A stretch of 54,969 nt of DNA from Chitinophagaceae bacterium (GTDB lineage: Bacteria > Bacteroidota > Bacteroidia > Chitinophagales > Chitinophagaceae), in NCBI GenBank assembly GCA_025360525.1, contig JANYCA010000104.1, forward strand, positions 1 to 54,969. Reading direction: 5' to 3'. The position numbers and the translations under genes were made by a program. The notes beneath the pieces are model-generated. The model was not told the DNA's origin and did no database searches. It saw only the letters and a list, made by a program, of their open reading frames with translations. This document shows, piece by piece, positions 9,318 to 17,421 of this stretch. Position 1 is the first letter of the stretch. Every line of letters begins with the position of its first letter.

Positions 9318-10340
9318 ATGAAGGCAGCTGTATTAATAAAAAATGGTGATGCAGCAACTGCATTTCAAATAAGAGAAGTAGCCACTCCCCTTTTTAGGAA
9401 TGATGAGGTACTGATAAAAGTGGCTGCATTCGGGTTAAATTTTGCAGATGTGATGGCACGAATGGGGCTGTACAAAGAAGCACCGCCAAAACCAGCTATC
9501 CTTGGATATGATGTGGCCGGAACCATCGTAGCTGTGGGAGAAGATGTAAAGCATTTAAGAACCGGCGACCGGGTAACCGCCATGACAAGGTTTGGTGGCT
9601 ACGCAGAATATGCAGTAACCAAGGCAAGTGCTGCTACCGAAATACCCGCTGAAATGGATTACGCAACCGCCACGGCGCTCACCACCCAATATTGTACCGC
9701 TTATTTTGCAGCAGCCGAAATGATCAACCTGCATGCAGGCGATAAAGTGCTGGTGCAATCCGGGGCAGGCGGTGTTGGTACTGCATTAATTCAATATGCA
9801 AAGCACCGGCAATGCGAAATTTTTTCTACTGCCGGCTCCGAAACCAAGCTGAATTACCTGCGCTCATTGGGTGTACATCATCCCATTAATTATACCACCC
9901 ACGATTTTGAAAGTGAGATAATGACCCTTACAGAAGGAAAAGGTGTAGATGCCATTTTTGATGCTGTTGGTGGCGCTTCCATAAAAAAAGGATTTCGTTC
10001 ACTGGCAGCCGGTGGAAGAATTGTTTGCTATGGCGCTGCAGCTATCAGCGATAAAAATATTTTTGGTAAAATCAGCACTGCACTGGCTTTTGGCTTTTAT
10101 CATCCCCTGCAGTTTATGACAGCTTCTAAGGCATTGATAGGTGTTAATATGCTGAGAATTGCAGATAATAAACCCGAAGTTATTCAACGCTGTCTGGAGG
10201 CCGTGGTGCAACTGAATAAGGAAGGCGTATTTACACCCACACTAGGGAAAGTATTTGATGTGGCGGATATTGGCGCAGCCCACGATTTCCTCGAAAAAAG
10301 AAAAAGCATCGGCAAGGTGGTGGTGCAGTGGTGGAGTTGA
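9318..10340 (+). CDS. Zinc-independent quinone oxidoreductase-like MDR dehydrogenase
   Basis: NADPH-dependent medium-chain reductase of about 340 aa in the quinone oxidoreductase (Zta1/QorA-like, VAT-1-like) group. The start is ATG 9318; the frame also has an upstream TTG at 9303, but MKAAVLIKNGDAA is the normal family beginning. The GroES-like N-terminal half carries FGLNFADVMARMG and GYDVAGTI. The Rossmann motif GAGGVG is at residues 149-154. The catalytic and structural zinc ligands of alcohol dehydrogenases are absent, as expected for quinone/enone reductases. It is a single gene converging with the next one. The precise substrate is not predictable. Confidence 0.9.
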   Translation: MKAAVLIKNGDAATAFQIREVATPLFRNDEVLIKVAAFGLNFADVMARMGLYKEAPPKPAILGYDVAGTIVAVGEDVKHLRTGDRVTAMTRFGGYAEYAVTKASAATEIPAEMDYATATALTTQYCTAYFAAAEMINLHAGDKVLVQSGAGGVGTALIQYAKHRQCEIFSTAGSETKLNYLRSLGVHHPINYTTHDFESEIMTLTEGKGVDAIFDAVGGASIKKGFRSLAAGGRIVCYGAAAISDKNIFGKISTALAFGFYHPLQFMTASKALIGVNMLRIADNKPEVIQRCLEAVVQLNKEGVFTPTLGKVFDVADIGAAHDFLEKRKSIGKVVVQWWS

Positions 10341-10403
10341 TTAACAACATCCAAATTTTCATAATTACATGCTGCTGTTTTCCTGTTTTAGCATTACCAC
10401 TGT

Positions 10404-10434
10404 TCCCGTGCCGGAGATATTGCCTGGAAAAAAG
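10404..10434. repeat. Dispersed repeat B, copy 1
   Basis: Shares the core GCCGGAGA(C/T)(G/A)TTGC(C/T)TG and an A-rich right side with copies at 13756-13787 and 15885-15920. It sits between the converging 3' ends of the oxidoreductase and the glycosidase-like gene. The stem seen in copy 3 is lost here. Confidence 0.5.
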
Positions 10435-10474
10435 GATGTAGTGCCTAACAGCTTTTTGAAATAGAAATTTTTAC

Positions 10475-12988
10475 TTATAATCCAACCTTCAAATTACCCC
10501 CGGTTGCCACATTAATTATTGCAGTTTGTTCTACTTTAATTGTTTTGCAAAAACCAATAATACCATTGGCAATGGCGGGTGAAAATGGTGTTCCAGCAGG
10601 AATGAGTACATCATAATTTATGGTAGGAACGATTGCAGGCGACCAGTTGGCTGCGTTATTCCAATCTGTACTAACGGTGCCTGTCCATATATAAGCACTG
10701 GATGCAGGAACAGCTTTTAAAATAAGCACATCATTGGGAGATAAGCTTGGGTTTTCAGTTACTGGTAATGTAACATTCCTGTGTAATACAGAATATTTTC
10801 CATTGAGTATTTGAATAATATCAAAACCAGCCCCGCCATAGTTATAATTGGGTAATTCGCAGGTAAATGGAACAATGCTATTTGATATGTTTGTAAAAAT
10901 ATGTCCGGCAGAACCGCTTTGAGATTTCCAGGAACTTGTTAGCACAGATGGACAATAAAACGGGGCATAAGCACCGCCATTATATGGAATTGAATTTGCA
11001 CCGGCGTTTAAAAATGCAGGCACATTCAGTTCTATCTTTCTTTGCATTTCACCATAAACCAGAAACTCTTTTGCGTAAATGCCTCTTGCTAAAGCTATTT
11101 GTTTTAAGTAGTCCAGAATTTGGGCTTCTGAACTGTTTATTTCATTTATCCTTTTTACTGAAAAAGTAGTAGGTACTTCACCCCAAATAAGCGCTAACCC
11201 AAAACCCCGGCGGTAAAAATTTTCTTCGGCAGGCATTGGAGTAAAAAATGAAATCCCCGATTGCATTAAAATATATTCGTGATAAACTGTTTGCCATAAT
11301 GGAATTAATTCAACTTTGGAACAGCTGTCATATGCCAATTGGCAAGGCGCTATACCTGTTGTAAATGGATCCCAATATGAATCAAAAAGAGGGATATAAG
11401 TTTCAGTCATTGCTTCTGTACTGAATGCGGTTTTACCATTATTCAACCTGGCTTTATCTCGAATGGTTTTGTACAAATTATAATAGGCATTGTACCACCA
11501 ATTTCCACCGCCAACCGGATGACCATGACTTGCATCGTAACACAAAGGAACATTTAACGGGAACCCATCAATCTGTACAACATCCATGGATTCCTGCATG
11601 AGTGTATCCAGCAATTTTTCAACTTTATTTTTCCAAAAACTTGTGCCGGGGCACATTTGATAAAGGTTTGCTGTTAAGGTGCCTTCTGAATATGAATGAG
11701 GCGGTAGAAGCGAATTGTCACTATTTCTTATAATCGAATTTTGTGCGCTGTTAAAAGTTGGAGCAAGGCTGGAATACGAATTTGTATTAGTTACACTCAT
11801 CACATGAAAGTTAGAATCATCCAAACTCTTCATGGTATTTCTAAATGAAGGCCAGCCTTCATTTGGGGGATATGCATCCGGATATTTTATGTACCACCCG
11901 CCATTTTCCCAGCCTACCCAATCTACAATTCCCGGCACTTTAAAATAAGTATTTAATTCTCTTGCAACTTGCGGAACCATTGAAAAAGGATTTGCAGCCG
12001 GTGCTCCCGGTGGATGGGTATAAAACCAACTGTGATAAGAAATATCTTTAAACCAATCGGGTATATCTGTTCTGTTTCCAATCTTTCCTTTCCTAGTCCA
12101 GGGCGAATTTTTTACTGCGTCTTTATACTTTATTGCTGCATCGTACCAGCCTCCATTAAAGAGTGCAACCTGAATACGATATGGCAGCTTAACAGTATCT
12201 AAATTGGAATAAACCGGGGTATGATTAATGTAAACCTGTAAATTATGCGAAGCAAACTTATTTACATTAAACAATTTTCTTTGACCACTGGAATCATCTG
12301 TTGAGATGTATAATCCTGAATTGCTTGCAGTGCTATAATACGCCATGAATTGCATGTTATTTGAAGCAGAAGGATACTCTAAATCTCCTGCCAACCCTCG
12401 TTCAGTACTTAAAGTTGTAATGGGATTTTTTATTAAAATTCCACCCCATTTTGGATAGGCGATAAAATCCTTTTCCGGATCGGAGCTCAATTGATCGACA
12501 CCATACCAGGATGGAATTTGGATATTTTCTATTGGATAATGCGCAGGGTTAATGATTTCAATTCCCCATATAGTTGTTGGTTGATACTTTTCAATTTCAA
12601 TTGAAATATTTACCCCCATATTTATCACCCCTCCATTATTAAAACTTGTCCAATGAAGGTTCAAGACCAGTGAATTGGGTCTAGTCATTAAATCATAGGT
12701 AAACCCATTACCAACCCATCCCCCAAAAACGGTTGAGTTTCCATTTACAATAGCTCTTAGATTAAACAAACTCCAGTTGGTATTCTTTTCTCTTATAAAT
12801 TCAATGTTTTTCTTTTTATCATAGAAGGAATATAATTCACCATCCCATTTCTGAAATTTCAATTCCAGGGAATCATTACCCATGGTTAGATAACTTGGAC
12901 CTACATTAAAATATTGGCTAAATGAATGTTCAGATAGTAAGAGTAGCAGAGAAAAAATTGTATACCTGAGTAATTTTAATAGGGCCAT
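10475..12988 (-). CDS. Secreted glycosidase-like protein (DUF6259-like)
   Basis: 837-aa exported protein with signal peptide MALLKLLRYTIFSLLLLLSE. Residues of about 25-300 look like an all-beta mutarotase-type N-terminal domain. Residues of about 305-640 look like a TIM-barrel glycoside-hydrolase-like domain with DWVGWENGGWYIKYPD, VVQIDGFPLNVPLCYDASHG and STEAMTETY; the Asp and Glu in these are candidate catalytic residues. This pattern resembles DUF6259 proteins. The last 70 or so residues form a separate module, IWTGTVSTDWNNAANW..., similar to the C-terminus of the IPT protein at 46678-47979. It is a single gene with no SusC/SusD or regulator nearby. The family call is by resemblance, so the substrate is unknown. 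Confidence 0.7.
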   Translation of the reverse strand: MALLKLLRYTIFSLLLLLSEHSFSQYFNVGPSYLTMGNDSLELKFQKWDGELYSFYDKKKNIEFIREKNTNWSLFNLRAIVNGNSTVFGGWVGNGFTYDLMTRPNSLVLNLHWTSFNNGGVINMGVNISIEIEKYQPTTIWGIEIINPAHYPIENIQIPSWYGVDQLSSDPEKDFIAYPKWGGILIKNPITTLSTERGLAGDLEYPSASNNMQFMAYYSTASNSGLYISTDDSSGQRKLFNVNKFASHNLQVYINHTPVYSNLDTVKLPYRIQVALFNGGWYDAAIKYKDAVKNSPWTRKGKIGNRTDIPDWFKDISYHSWFYTHPPGAPAANPFSMVPQVARELNTYFKVPGIVDWVGWENGGWYIKYPDAYPPNEGWPSFRNTMKSLDDSNFHVMSVTNTNSYSSLAPTFNSAQNSIIRNSDNSLLPPHSYSEGTLTANLYQMCPGTSFWKNKVEKLLDTLMQESMDVVQIDGFPLNVPLCYDASHGHPVGGGNWWYNAYYNLYKTIRDKARLNNGKTAFSTEAMTETYIPLFDSYWDPFTTGIAPCQLAYDSCSKVELIPLWQTVYHEYILMQSGISFFTPMPAEENFYRRGFGLALIWGEVPTTFSVKRINEINSSEAQILDYLKQIALARGIYAKEFLVYGEMQRKIELNVPAFLNAGANSIPYNGGAYAPFYCPSVLTSSWKSQSGSAGHIFTNISNSIVPFTCELPNYNYGGAGFDIIQILNGKYSVLHRNVTLPVTENPSLSPNDVLILKAVPASSAYIWTGTVSTDWNNAANWSPAIVPTINYDVLIPAGTPFSPAIANGIIGFCKTIKVEQTAIINVATGGNLKVGL

Positions 12989-13179
12989 TATGTGGTTATT
13001 TATAAATGATTAAATATGCCAAACACAATCTAATCTTATAAATCTATTTTAGGATTGCTAATTTGAAGCCATGCGCTTTTCCCGTGTTGGTGGCGAAACC
13101 GACCCCGAGCGCTCCACCAGCAAGCAGGGTGAGCAGGGCTACTTATTCCAGACACACTTTCCTTACGCATCCGGCTGCT

Positions 13180-13641
13180 TTACTGCGGATGATAAATCCT
13201 TTCTGCATTTTTATAAACGGTTGCTTTATCCAGCGTTATCTTTTTTGTTTGCTGGTGCAGGTACATATCAATTTGGTCGTTAAAATGTTTGCTGCCGGGC
13301 ACAGCACTGGCGCCATACATATTGACTGTTTCAATAATCGGCAAGCCTTCTTTTGGAAAACGTACAAACATAATCAACCCATCTCCACCAATTGATTTCA
13401 ATTTACCTTCTTTTAAAGGTTCGGTCCATTGCGGCGACAACAAATCAGGAAATCCTCCCAATGGTTGCTCCTGATCTCCTCGTACCAGTTTTTGTAGATC
13501 GCCTAAAATAATGTCCGTTCTTCCAAAATATTTCTCCATGTATTCTTTTGGATATTGAAAGGTGCCGATAGCTTCTGCTGTGGTAATTTGTCCGCCAATG
13601 CGGTTGATGATGGTGGTTCGAAGTGTCAACTCCGGCAACAA
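13180..13641 (-). pseudogene. Penicillin/AHL acylase, C-terminal fragment
   Basis: About 153 codons that read like the extreme C-terminus of the beta subunit of an N-terminal-nucleophile acylase. Landmarks are GDLQKLVRGD, PLGGFPDLL, GGDGLIMFVRFPKEGLP, SKHFNDQIDMY and the closing TLDKATVYKNAERIYHP. There is no ATG; the frame opens at about 13665 after a TAA and the first usable codon is TTG. The matching N-terminal fragment is on the same strand at 15424-15780. Whole acylases of this type are about 750-800 aa, so roughly 500 codons of the centre, including the catalytic Ser, are missing. Confidence 0.7.
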
Positions 13642-13755
13642 TTTAATGCCGATGTACGCCGGGCTTTACATTATCTGCGGGGTGCTATAGCTAAAAAATA
13701 ATTATTCTTTTGTGAAATACACATGCCGACATTAATTGAACATCGTTTACCCAAC

Positions 13756-13787
13756 TTTCGGTGCCGGAGACGTTGCTTGAAAAAAAT
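13756..13787. repeat. Dispersed repeat B, copy 2
   Basis: Core GGTGCCGGAGACGTTGCTTG followed by an A run. It lies just inside the left break of the split acylase gene, between the acylase 3' fragment and the unknown gene at 13813. Confidence 0.5.
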
Positions 13788-13812
13788 GATGCTAAACAGT
13801 CAATTCCTTCGG

Positions 13813-14355
13813 TCATTTTATTATTTTACTGCAAATCATTTCTACTTTTTCTTTGTTTTTTTCTGTACATGCAATGACAATTTTTTCATTTTGAGCGTTT
13901 ATTGTTGAATCCAAAACGATTTCAAAAACACTTCCTACAACAAGTTTGCTTTCTATTTTTACGTTTATCAGCTTTGCTATTTTTGCTATAACATTTCCGA
14001 AAACTCCAAAAGTTTTTGATATAAAAGAACCAGTATCTTTTCCTGGGTCTTTTCTAATATTTAATGTTTGCTTATGCCTAATATTTATTTTGACTACTTT
14101 CTCTCGGTCTATTGTAAAATGTTCTATTTCTTTTGAGCCTTGTACTAGTGTAAACAGGACTGTGTTCTCATAAACAAACATATTTAATTCAACATTCATG
14201 GATGAAAAAGGTTTTCCCGTTTCAGCCAGGGTTTCGTCAAGTTCTGAGAGTCCAGAAATGTAATCGATAATGGAACGATTACTTCCGTCATCATAATTAG
14301 GCATCACATAAAGAGGTTCTCCAAGTAGTTCTTTATTTATATTAATCCATTTCAT
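13813..14355 (-). CDS. Hypothetical cytosolic protein
   Basis: 180-aa protein I do not recognise, starting at ATG 14355. There is no signal peptide or clear membrane helix. The sequence is rich in alternating hydrophobic/charged stretches (for example FTIDREKVVKINIRHKQTLN), suggesting a beta-rich domain, followed by a more hydrophobic helix-like piece FISKTFGVFGNVIAKIAKLI and a Lys-rich C-terminus. It lies between the two halves of the broken acylase, together with the toxin-antitoxin pair, so it probably arrived with the inserted DNA. No function is proposed. Confidence 0.6.
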   Translation of the reverse strand: MKWININKELLGEPLYVMPNYDDGSNRSIIDYISGLSELDETLAETGKPFSSMNVELNMFVYENTVLFTLVQGSKEIEHFTIDREKVVKINIRHKQTLNIRKDPGKDTGSFISKTFGVFGNVIAKIAKLINVKIESKLVVGSVFEIVLDSTINAQNEKIVIACTEKNKEKVEMICSKIIK

Positions 14356-14796
14356 TGCTTGTTAATTAATGATGTTGAAACAGGCTTGCATGCAACGGGA
14401 GTTTGTAAAAAAACCTCCTATAGCTGCATAAATATACACACTATGTAAATAGCTTAATCAGTGTATTTTTTTGATAGAAAGAAATGCAGAGATTTTATCA
14501 ATCATTTTTTTTAAACCACCAATGTCATGGTTTGTGTCGCCACAAAACACACGATTAAACCACCGTACAAATTGCGTTAAAAATCTTCGCTCACATTTTT
14601 TTAAAAAAGCAAAATCCTTTGCAGCCGTTTTGGAATTCAAAAATTGTTAGAAGGGAATTGAAGCTCAATTTAAAAACAAAAATTGATGTCAGGCACTAGT
14701 GACCGGTAGAATTCAGTCCGCTGGATATAAAGCCTGCACTTGCACTACTGATGATTGTTTCAACGTAGAACCCTAATTACACAAAACCTGAAGTGG
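14356..14796. other. Gene-poor spacer with a short orphan open frame
   Basis: 441 bp without a convincing gene. A 60-codon frame on the minus strand (14458-14640) begins only with TTG directly after a stop and has no family match I can name. Its FAFLKKCERRF piece loosely recalls the tail of IS1595-type transposases, but this is weak. The right end holds the cassette-like element at 14700-14790. Confidence 0.35.
14700..14790 (-). repeat. Cassette-like spacer element, copy 1 (after HEPN gene)
   Basis: Begins 7 bp beyond the HEPN stop and shares, at about 14708-14785, a gapped pattern with 18538-18616: AGAATT, TCCGCT, TAAAGC, ATGATTGTT and an ACA-AAAA end in the same order. See the finding on spacer elements. 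Divergent copy; function inferred only. Confidence 0.4.
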
Positions 14797-15144
14797 CTAC
14801 TGTATTGGTTTTAAGACACCCTCAATTTTTTCTTTTAATTCTGGAATATCATTTTTAATAATTTCCCAAACTAAACTGGAGTCAATACCAAAGTATTCAT
14901 GAGCAAACACATTTCGCATTCCAACAATTTGAGCCCACTCTATATCTGAAAATTTAGATTTCAACTCAGCGGATAGATGATTGCTGGCTTCACCAATTAT
15001 TTCCATTTGCTTTATACATGCAAATCGCATCATTGAATTTTCGAGAAACCCTGAGAGGTCTGCTGCAACTAAGTATATATAAATTTCGTCTATTGCATCA
15101 AGAATATGGTGCAATCTGATTTTGTCTCCTAATTCACTTCTCAT
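14797..15144 (-). CDS. hepT: HepT-like HEPN toxin (DUF86)
   Basis: 115-aa all-helical HEPN-domain protein with the RX4-6H signature as RNVFAH (Arg77, His82) near the C-terminus and the typical MIGEASNHLS-like helix (EIIGEASNHLSAEL). In MNT/HEPN modules this partner is the toxin, an RNase or a target of AMPylation that is silenced by the nucleotidyltransferase. The start at ATG 15144 overlaps the end of the upstream MNT gene by 11 bp, the usual translationally coupled arrangement. The pair is inserted in the broken acylase gene. Function is inferred from family knowledge. Confidence 0.88.
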   Translation of the reverse strand: MRSELGDKIRLHHILDAIDEIYIYLVAADLSGFLENSMMRFACIKQMEIIGEASNHLSAELKSKFSDIEWAQIVGMRNVFAHEYFGIDSSLVWEIIKNDIPELKEKIEGVLKPIQ

Positions 15145-15427
15145 ATATTAAACGCTTTTCTATATCAACAAGTGGTTTAATATATTTAGACATACCATTC
15201 GAAGAAACTAAATCGACTTCATGATTCAATAACTTTTCGAGATCAAGTTTCATTTGAATAAACTGCAATCCTATTTTTTGACTGTAATCTAAATCGACTA
15301 AAATATCTATATCGCTCTTATTATCTGCCACTCCTCGAACATATGAGCCAAACAAGTATGCTTTCAAAACAGGTCGTGTCTTAAAGTAATTTCTAATAGA
15401 TTCTATTTTGTCATTATCTAAAATCAT
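15134..15427 (-). CDS. mntA: MntA-like minimal nucleotidyltransferase antitoxin
   Basis: 97-aa minimal nucleotidyltransferase. The active-site motif GSX10DXD is intact: GSYVRG at residues 27-32, then Asp39 and Asp41 in SDIDILVD. ATG 15427 is chosen over a TTG at 15442. In characterised modules the MNT protein AMPylates the HEPN partner and so neutralises it. It is directly upstream of and overlapping hepT. Its own start overlaps the last codon of the acylase N-terminal fragment (15424-15426), so expression could come from the old acylase promoter. Confidence 0.88.
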   Translation of the reverse strand: MILDNDKIESIRNYFKTRPVLKAYLFGSYVRGVADNKSDIDILVDLDYSQKIGLQFIQMKLDLEKLLNHEVDLVSSNGMSKYIKPLVDIEKRLIYEK

Positions 15428-15780
15428 GAAACAAATATACAAAATCTATAAAAACCCGGTGTAAGGGTATTCCATTTTTCAACCGTAATCTCTCTGCAAC
15501 GAATTAATGCATACGCATAATCATTCGCTGCGCCGGCTTTGCCTAGCACTTTTCCCATCAATCCTTTTACCGGTAAAATTACCTGCTGCATACTTTTAAA
15601 ATCGTCTTCGGCCTCTACCCATGCAAGACCATAGACTACTGCTGCATTTGTCTTTGCAAAAATATGGGGCACCCTAAATGAATCCCGTACAATGTCGATT
15701 GATTGCGGATTTATAAGTGCCTGCGATAAAAGGCTATTACAGAACAGGATAAAAAAGGCTGGAATAAAAAGGCGTTTCAT
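15424..15780 (-). pseudogene. Penicillin/AHL acylase, N-terminal fragment
   Basis: Signal peptide MKRLFIPAFFILFCNSLLSQ followed by about 90 residues typical of the alpha-subunit N-terminus of bacterial acylases: NPQSIDIVRDSFRVPHIFAK, YGLAWVEAEDDF, GLMGKVLGKAG, and LIRCREITVEKWNTLTPGF. After that the frame leaves the family (YRFCIFVS) and stops where the MNT gene begins. The rest of the gene is gone except for the C-terminal piece at 13180-13641. The original gene faced the minus strand and was interrupted near 15450. Confidence 0.75.
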
Positions 15781-15884
15781 TAAAAAATTATTGTTAAAAA
15801 TGATGGTAGCGATGGAAGCTTATTTCCCGGATAAAGATAGGGTGTAGTGGTTCGCTGGCAAGCTATTGTTCCCCTTTCGTTTAC

Positions 15885-15920
15885 GCAACGTCCCTTGCCG
15901 GAGACGTTGCTTGGAAAACC
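15885..15920. repeat. Dispersed repeat B, copy 3, with perfect hairpin
   Basis: GCAACGTC (15885-15892) and GACGTTGC (15903-15910) form a perfect 8-bp stem around a 10-nt loop, followed by TTGGAAAA. The right half is the core shared with 10404-10434 and 13756-13787. It lies between the acylase remnant and the divergently oriented methyltransferase-like gene. Confidence 0.6.
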
Positions 15921-15974
15921 GCTCCAATTGATAATACTGTACCTTTAAACCGATTTTTATTTTAACCCGTTAAT

Positions 15975-16550
15975 ATGAATTTGTTTCTGCTACTCCTTGG
16001 TTGGCTCTTGTATTTTTACCTGCACAGTTTTTTGGCAGTTACCCGTGTAAAACAGTTGTTACTACAGCACTCATCTATCAGCAATGCCCGTATGTACCGC
16101 ATTGGGTACAATATGATTGCACTAATCGGTATTGTAGGGTTGTTGTACCTGCAATACATTACCCCTTCTGCTTTGCTCTTTTTACCGGTTTCAATAAGTT
16201 TTTATATGGCTTTACTGCTGATGGCTACAGGGCTTGTGATTATGCTGGTTGCCATAAAAAATTACAACTGGAAAAGCTTTATCGGCATCACCGCCGGGCA
16301 AACCCATTCCCTTGTAATAGCTGGTATGAATAAGTATGTACGCCACCCTTTGTACAGTGGCACCATGCTTTTTGTAACCGGTTTTTTTCTGTGGCAGCCT
16401 TATGTAAAAAATATTTTATTGCTGGTAATAATGATGATGTACCTGGTAATTGGTATTTGTTACGAAGAAAAAAAGCTATTAAAGGATTACGGAGAAGCGT
16501 ATAAAAACTACCAGCGTACGGTAAAAAAGATGATTCCATTTATCTGGTAG
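15975..16550 (+). CDS. ICMT/NnrU-type integral membrane methyltransferase-like protein
   Basis: 191-aa protein with about five hydrophobic segments, starting MNLFLLLLGWLLYFYLHSFL. The C-terminal half carries the isoprenylcysteine carboxyl methyltransferase/PEMT signature: YVRHPLYSG, then a hydrophobic pair of helices, then EEKKLLKDYGEAYKNYQ. In this family the segment binds S-adenosylmethionine at the membrane face. The bacterial substrate is unknown. It is the only plus-strand gene in the accessory stretch between 13 and 23 kb. Confidence 0.8.
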   Translation: MNLFLLLLGWLLYFYLHSFLAVTRVKQLLLQHSSISNARMYRIGYNMIALIGIVGLLYLQYITPSALLFLPVSISFYMALLLMATGLVIMLVAIKNYNWKSFIGITAGQTHSLVIAGMNKYVRHPLYSGTMLFVTGFFLWQPYVKNILLLVIMMMYLVIGICYEEKKLLKDYGEAYKNYQRTVKKMIPFIW

Positions 16551-16684
16551 GTTTTTCATAAAAAGATGCTTGTGAAATTTATATTTCCGCCAACCTTCTA
16601 GGCATTGTTCAATTGGTGAATTGACCAACGGCCTCCGGGAACCGAGGCTGTATCTAAAACAAAAAGTTGAAGTTTAGCACTGCT

Positions 16685-16710
16685 GCCCAACAGCATTAGG
16701 TGCGCCGACA
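16685..16710 (-). repeat. Cassette-like spacer element, copy 2 (after GyrI-like gene)
   Basis: Read on the plus strand, GCCCAACAGCATTAGGTGCG followed by CCGACA closely parallels 19704-19730 (GCCCAACAGAATTGCGTCC then TCCGAAA). Reverse-complemented, the first block reads GTTGGGC, which fits the GTTRRRY core of integron attC sites. It is about 75 bp beyond the stop of the GyrI-like gene, within the 232-bp spacer. Confidence 0.45.
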
Positions 16711-16782
16711 TCTATGAATTGATTTGCTTTGCCAATGATTGCTTGCCCGTTGCCAATTGCAGCTTTTTGCAGACTGCCGGCG

Positions 16783-17268
16783 TTATTTTTTTGGTTTGAT
16801 AGGTATCCTTATTTCTTCTGCTGAATTTGGATCGTTGTTTTTGTACTTGTCTCCCAATATTTCAAAATGGGGTCTGTCATCCAATAAATATTTCTTTGAT
16901 CCCGGTAACCATGTACCGAAAATATATTCGAAGATGCTGGTGTCTGTACTTAAACCTTTGTAATCAAAAACTGCATAAAGTCCACCTGTCAAAATATGGG
17001 ATTCCATTTCAGCAGGGATGCTGTCAAAGTGGGCTACTTCAACAGCGGCCCACTTTTCAAATGCTGCATGAAAGTTAGAAAAGCTAAAGTCGAATGCGTG
17101 AGGATAAACTTGTATTGAAAACAATTCAGTGGTCAGGTTGTTTTTAATTTCTTTTCGTCTTGGCATAAACGATTGCCAAAGTTTAAAAGTTAGATTTTCG
17201 GCGAGAGACATTGTCAGTCTCTTGCCAATTAATTTCCTTTCTGATAAAGTTTCAATCCTTGGTTGCAT
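16783..17268 (-). CDS. GyrI-like (AraC effector-binding) small-molecule binding protein
   Basis: 161-aa single-domain protein of the GyrI-like/BmrR effector-binding superfamily. Visible features are the N-terminal strand IETLSERKLIGKRLTMSLA, the middle FEKWAAVEV, the YAVFDYKGL strand and the C-terminal GTWLPGSKKYLLDDRPHFEI with the buried Glu/Asp region typical of the fold. There is no helix-turn-helix, so it is a stand-alone binding or hydrolase-like domain. ATG 17268 is preferred; the longer frame starts only at a TTG (17292). It is a single gene flanked on its 3' side by a cassette-like element. Confidence 0.82.
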   Translation of the reverse strand: MQPRIETLSERKLIGKRLTMSLAENLTFKLWQSFMPRRKEIKNNLTTELFSIQVYPHAFDFSFSNFHAAFEKWAAVEVAHFDSIPAEMESHILTGGLYAVFDYKGLSTDTSIFEYIFGTWLPGSKKYLLDDRPHFEILGDKYKNNDPNSAEEIRIPIKPKK

Positions 17269-17313
17269 ATTAATTTGTCCTGGTAATTTCAATACTTAAA
17301 TTTATCTTCCATC

Positions 17314-17346
17314 TGCCAAAACCGCTGCTGATAGCGAGTTGCAGCT
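17314..17346 (-). repeat. Cassette-like spacer element, copy 3 (after YitT gene)
   Basis: On the plus strand CCAAAACCGCTGCTGATAGC and the following GAGTTGCAGCT match CCGAAAACGCTGCTGTTAGC and GAATTACAGCT at 19724-19754. It lies about 75 bp past the YitT stop and 45 bp ahead of the GyrI-like start. Confidence 0.5.
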
Positions 17347-17421
17347 ATTTATTACAAGGTCCTGCATCGATAGCGCACTGCCTCCTATTGCCTGTTGGAC
17401 CTTCTCTGTACAACCGAACTG

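Noticed and set aside
13063..13395. Plus-strand frames opposite the acylase fragment
   Set aside because: Antisense to clear acylase coding sequence and without any family features.
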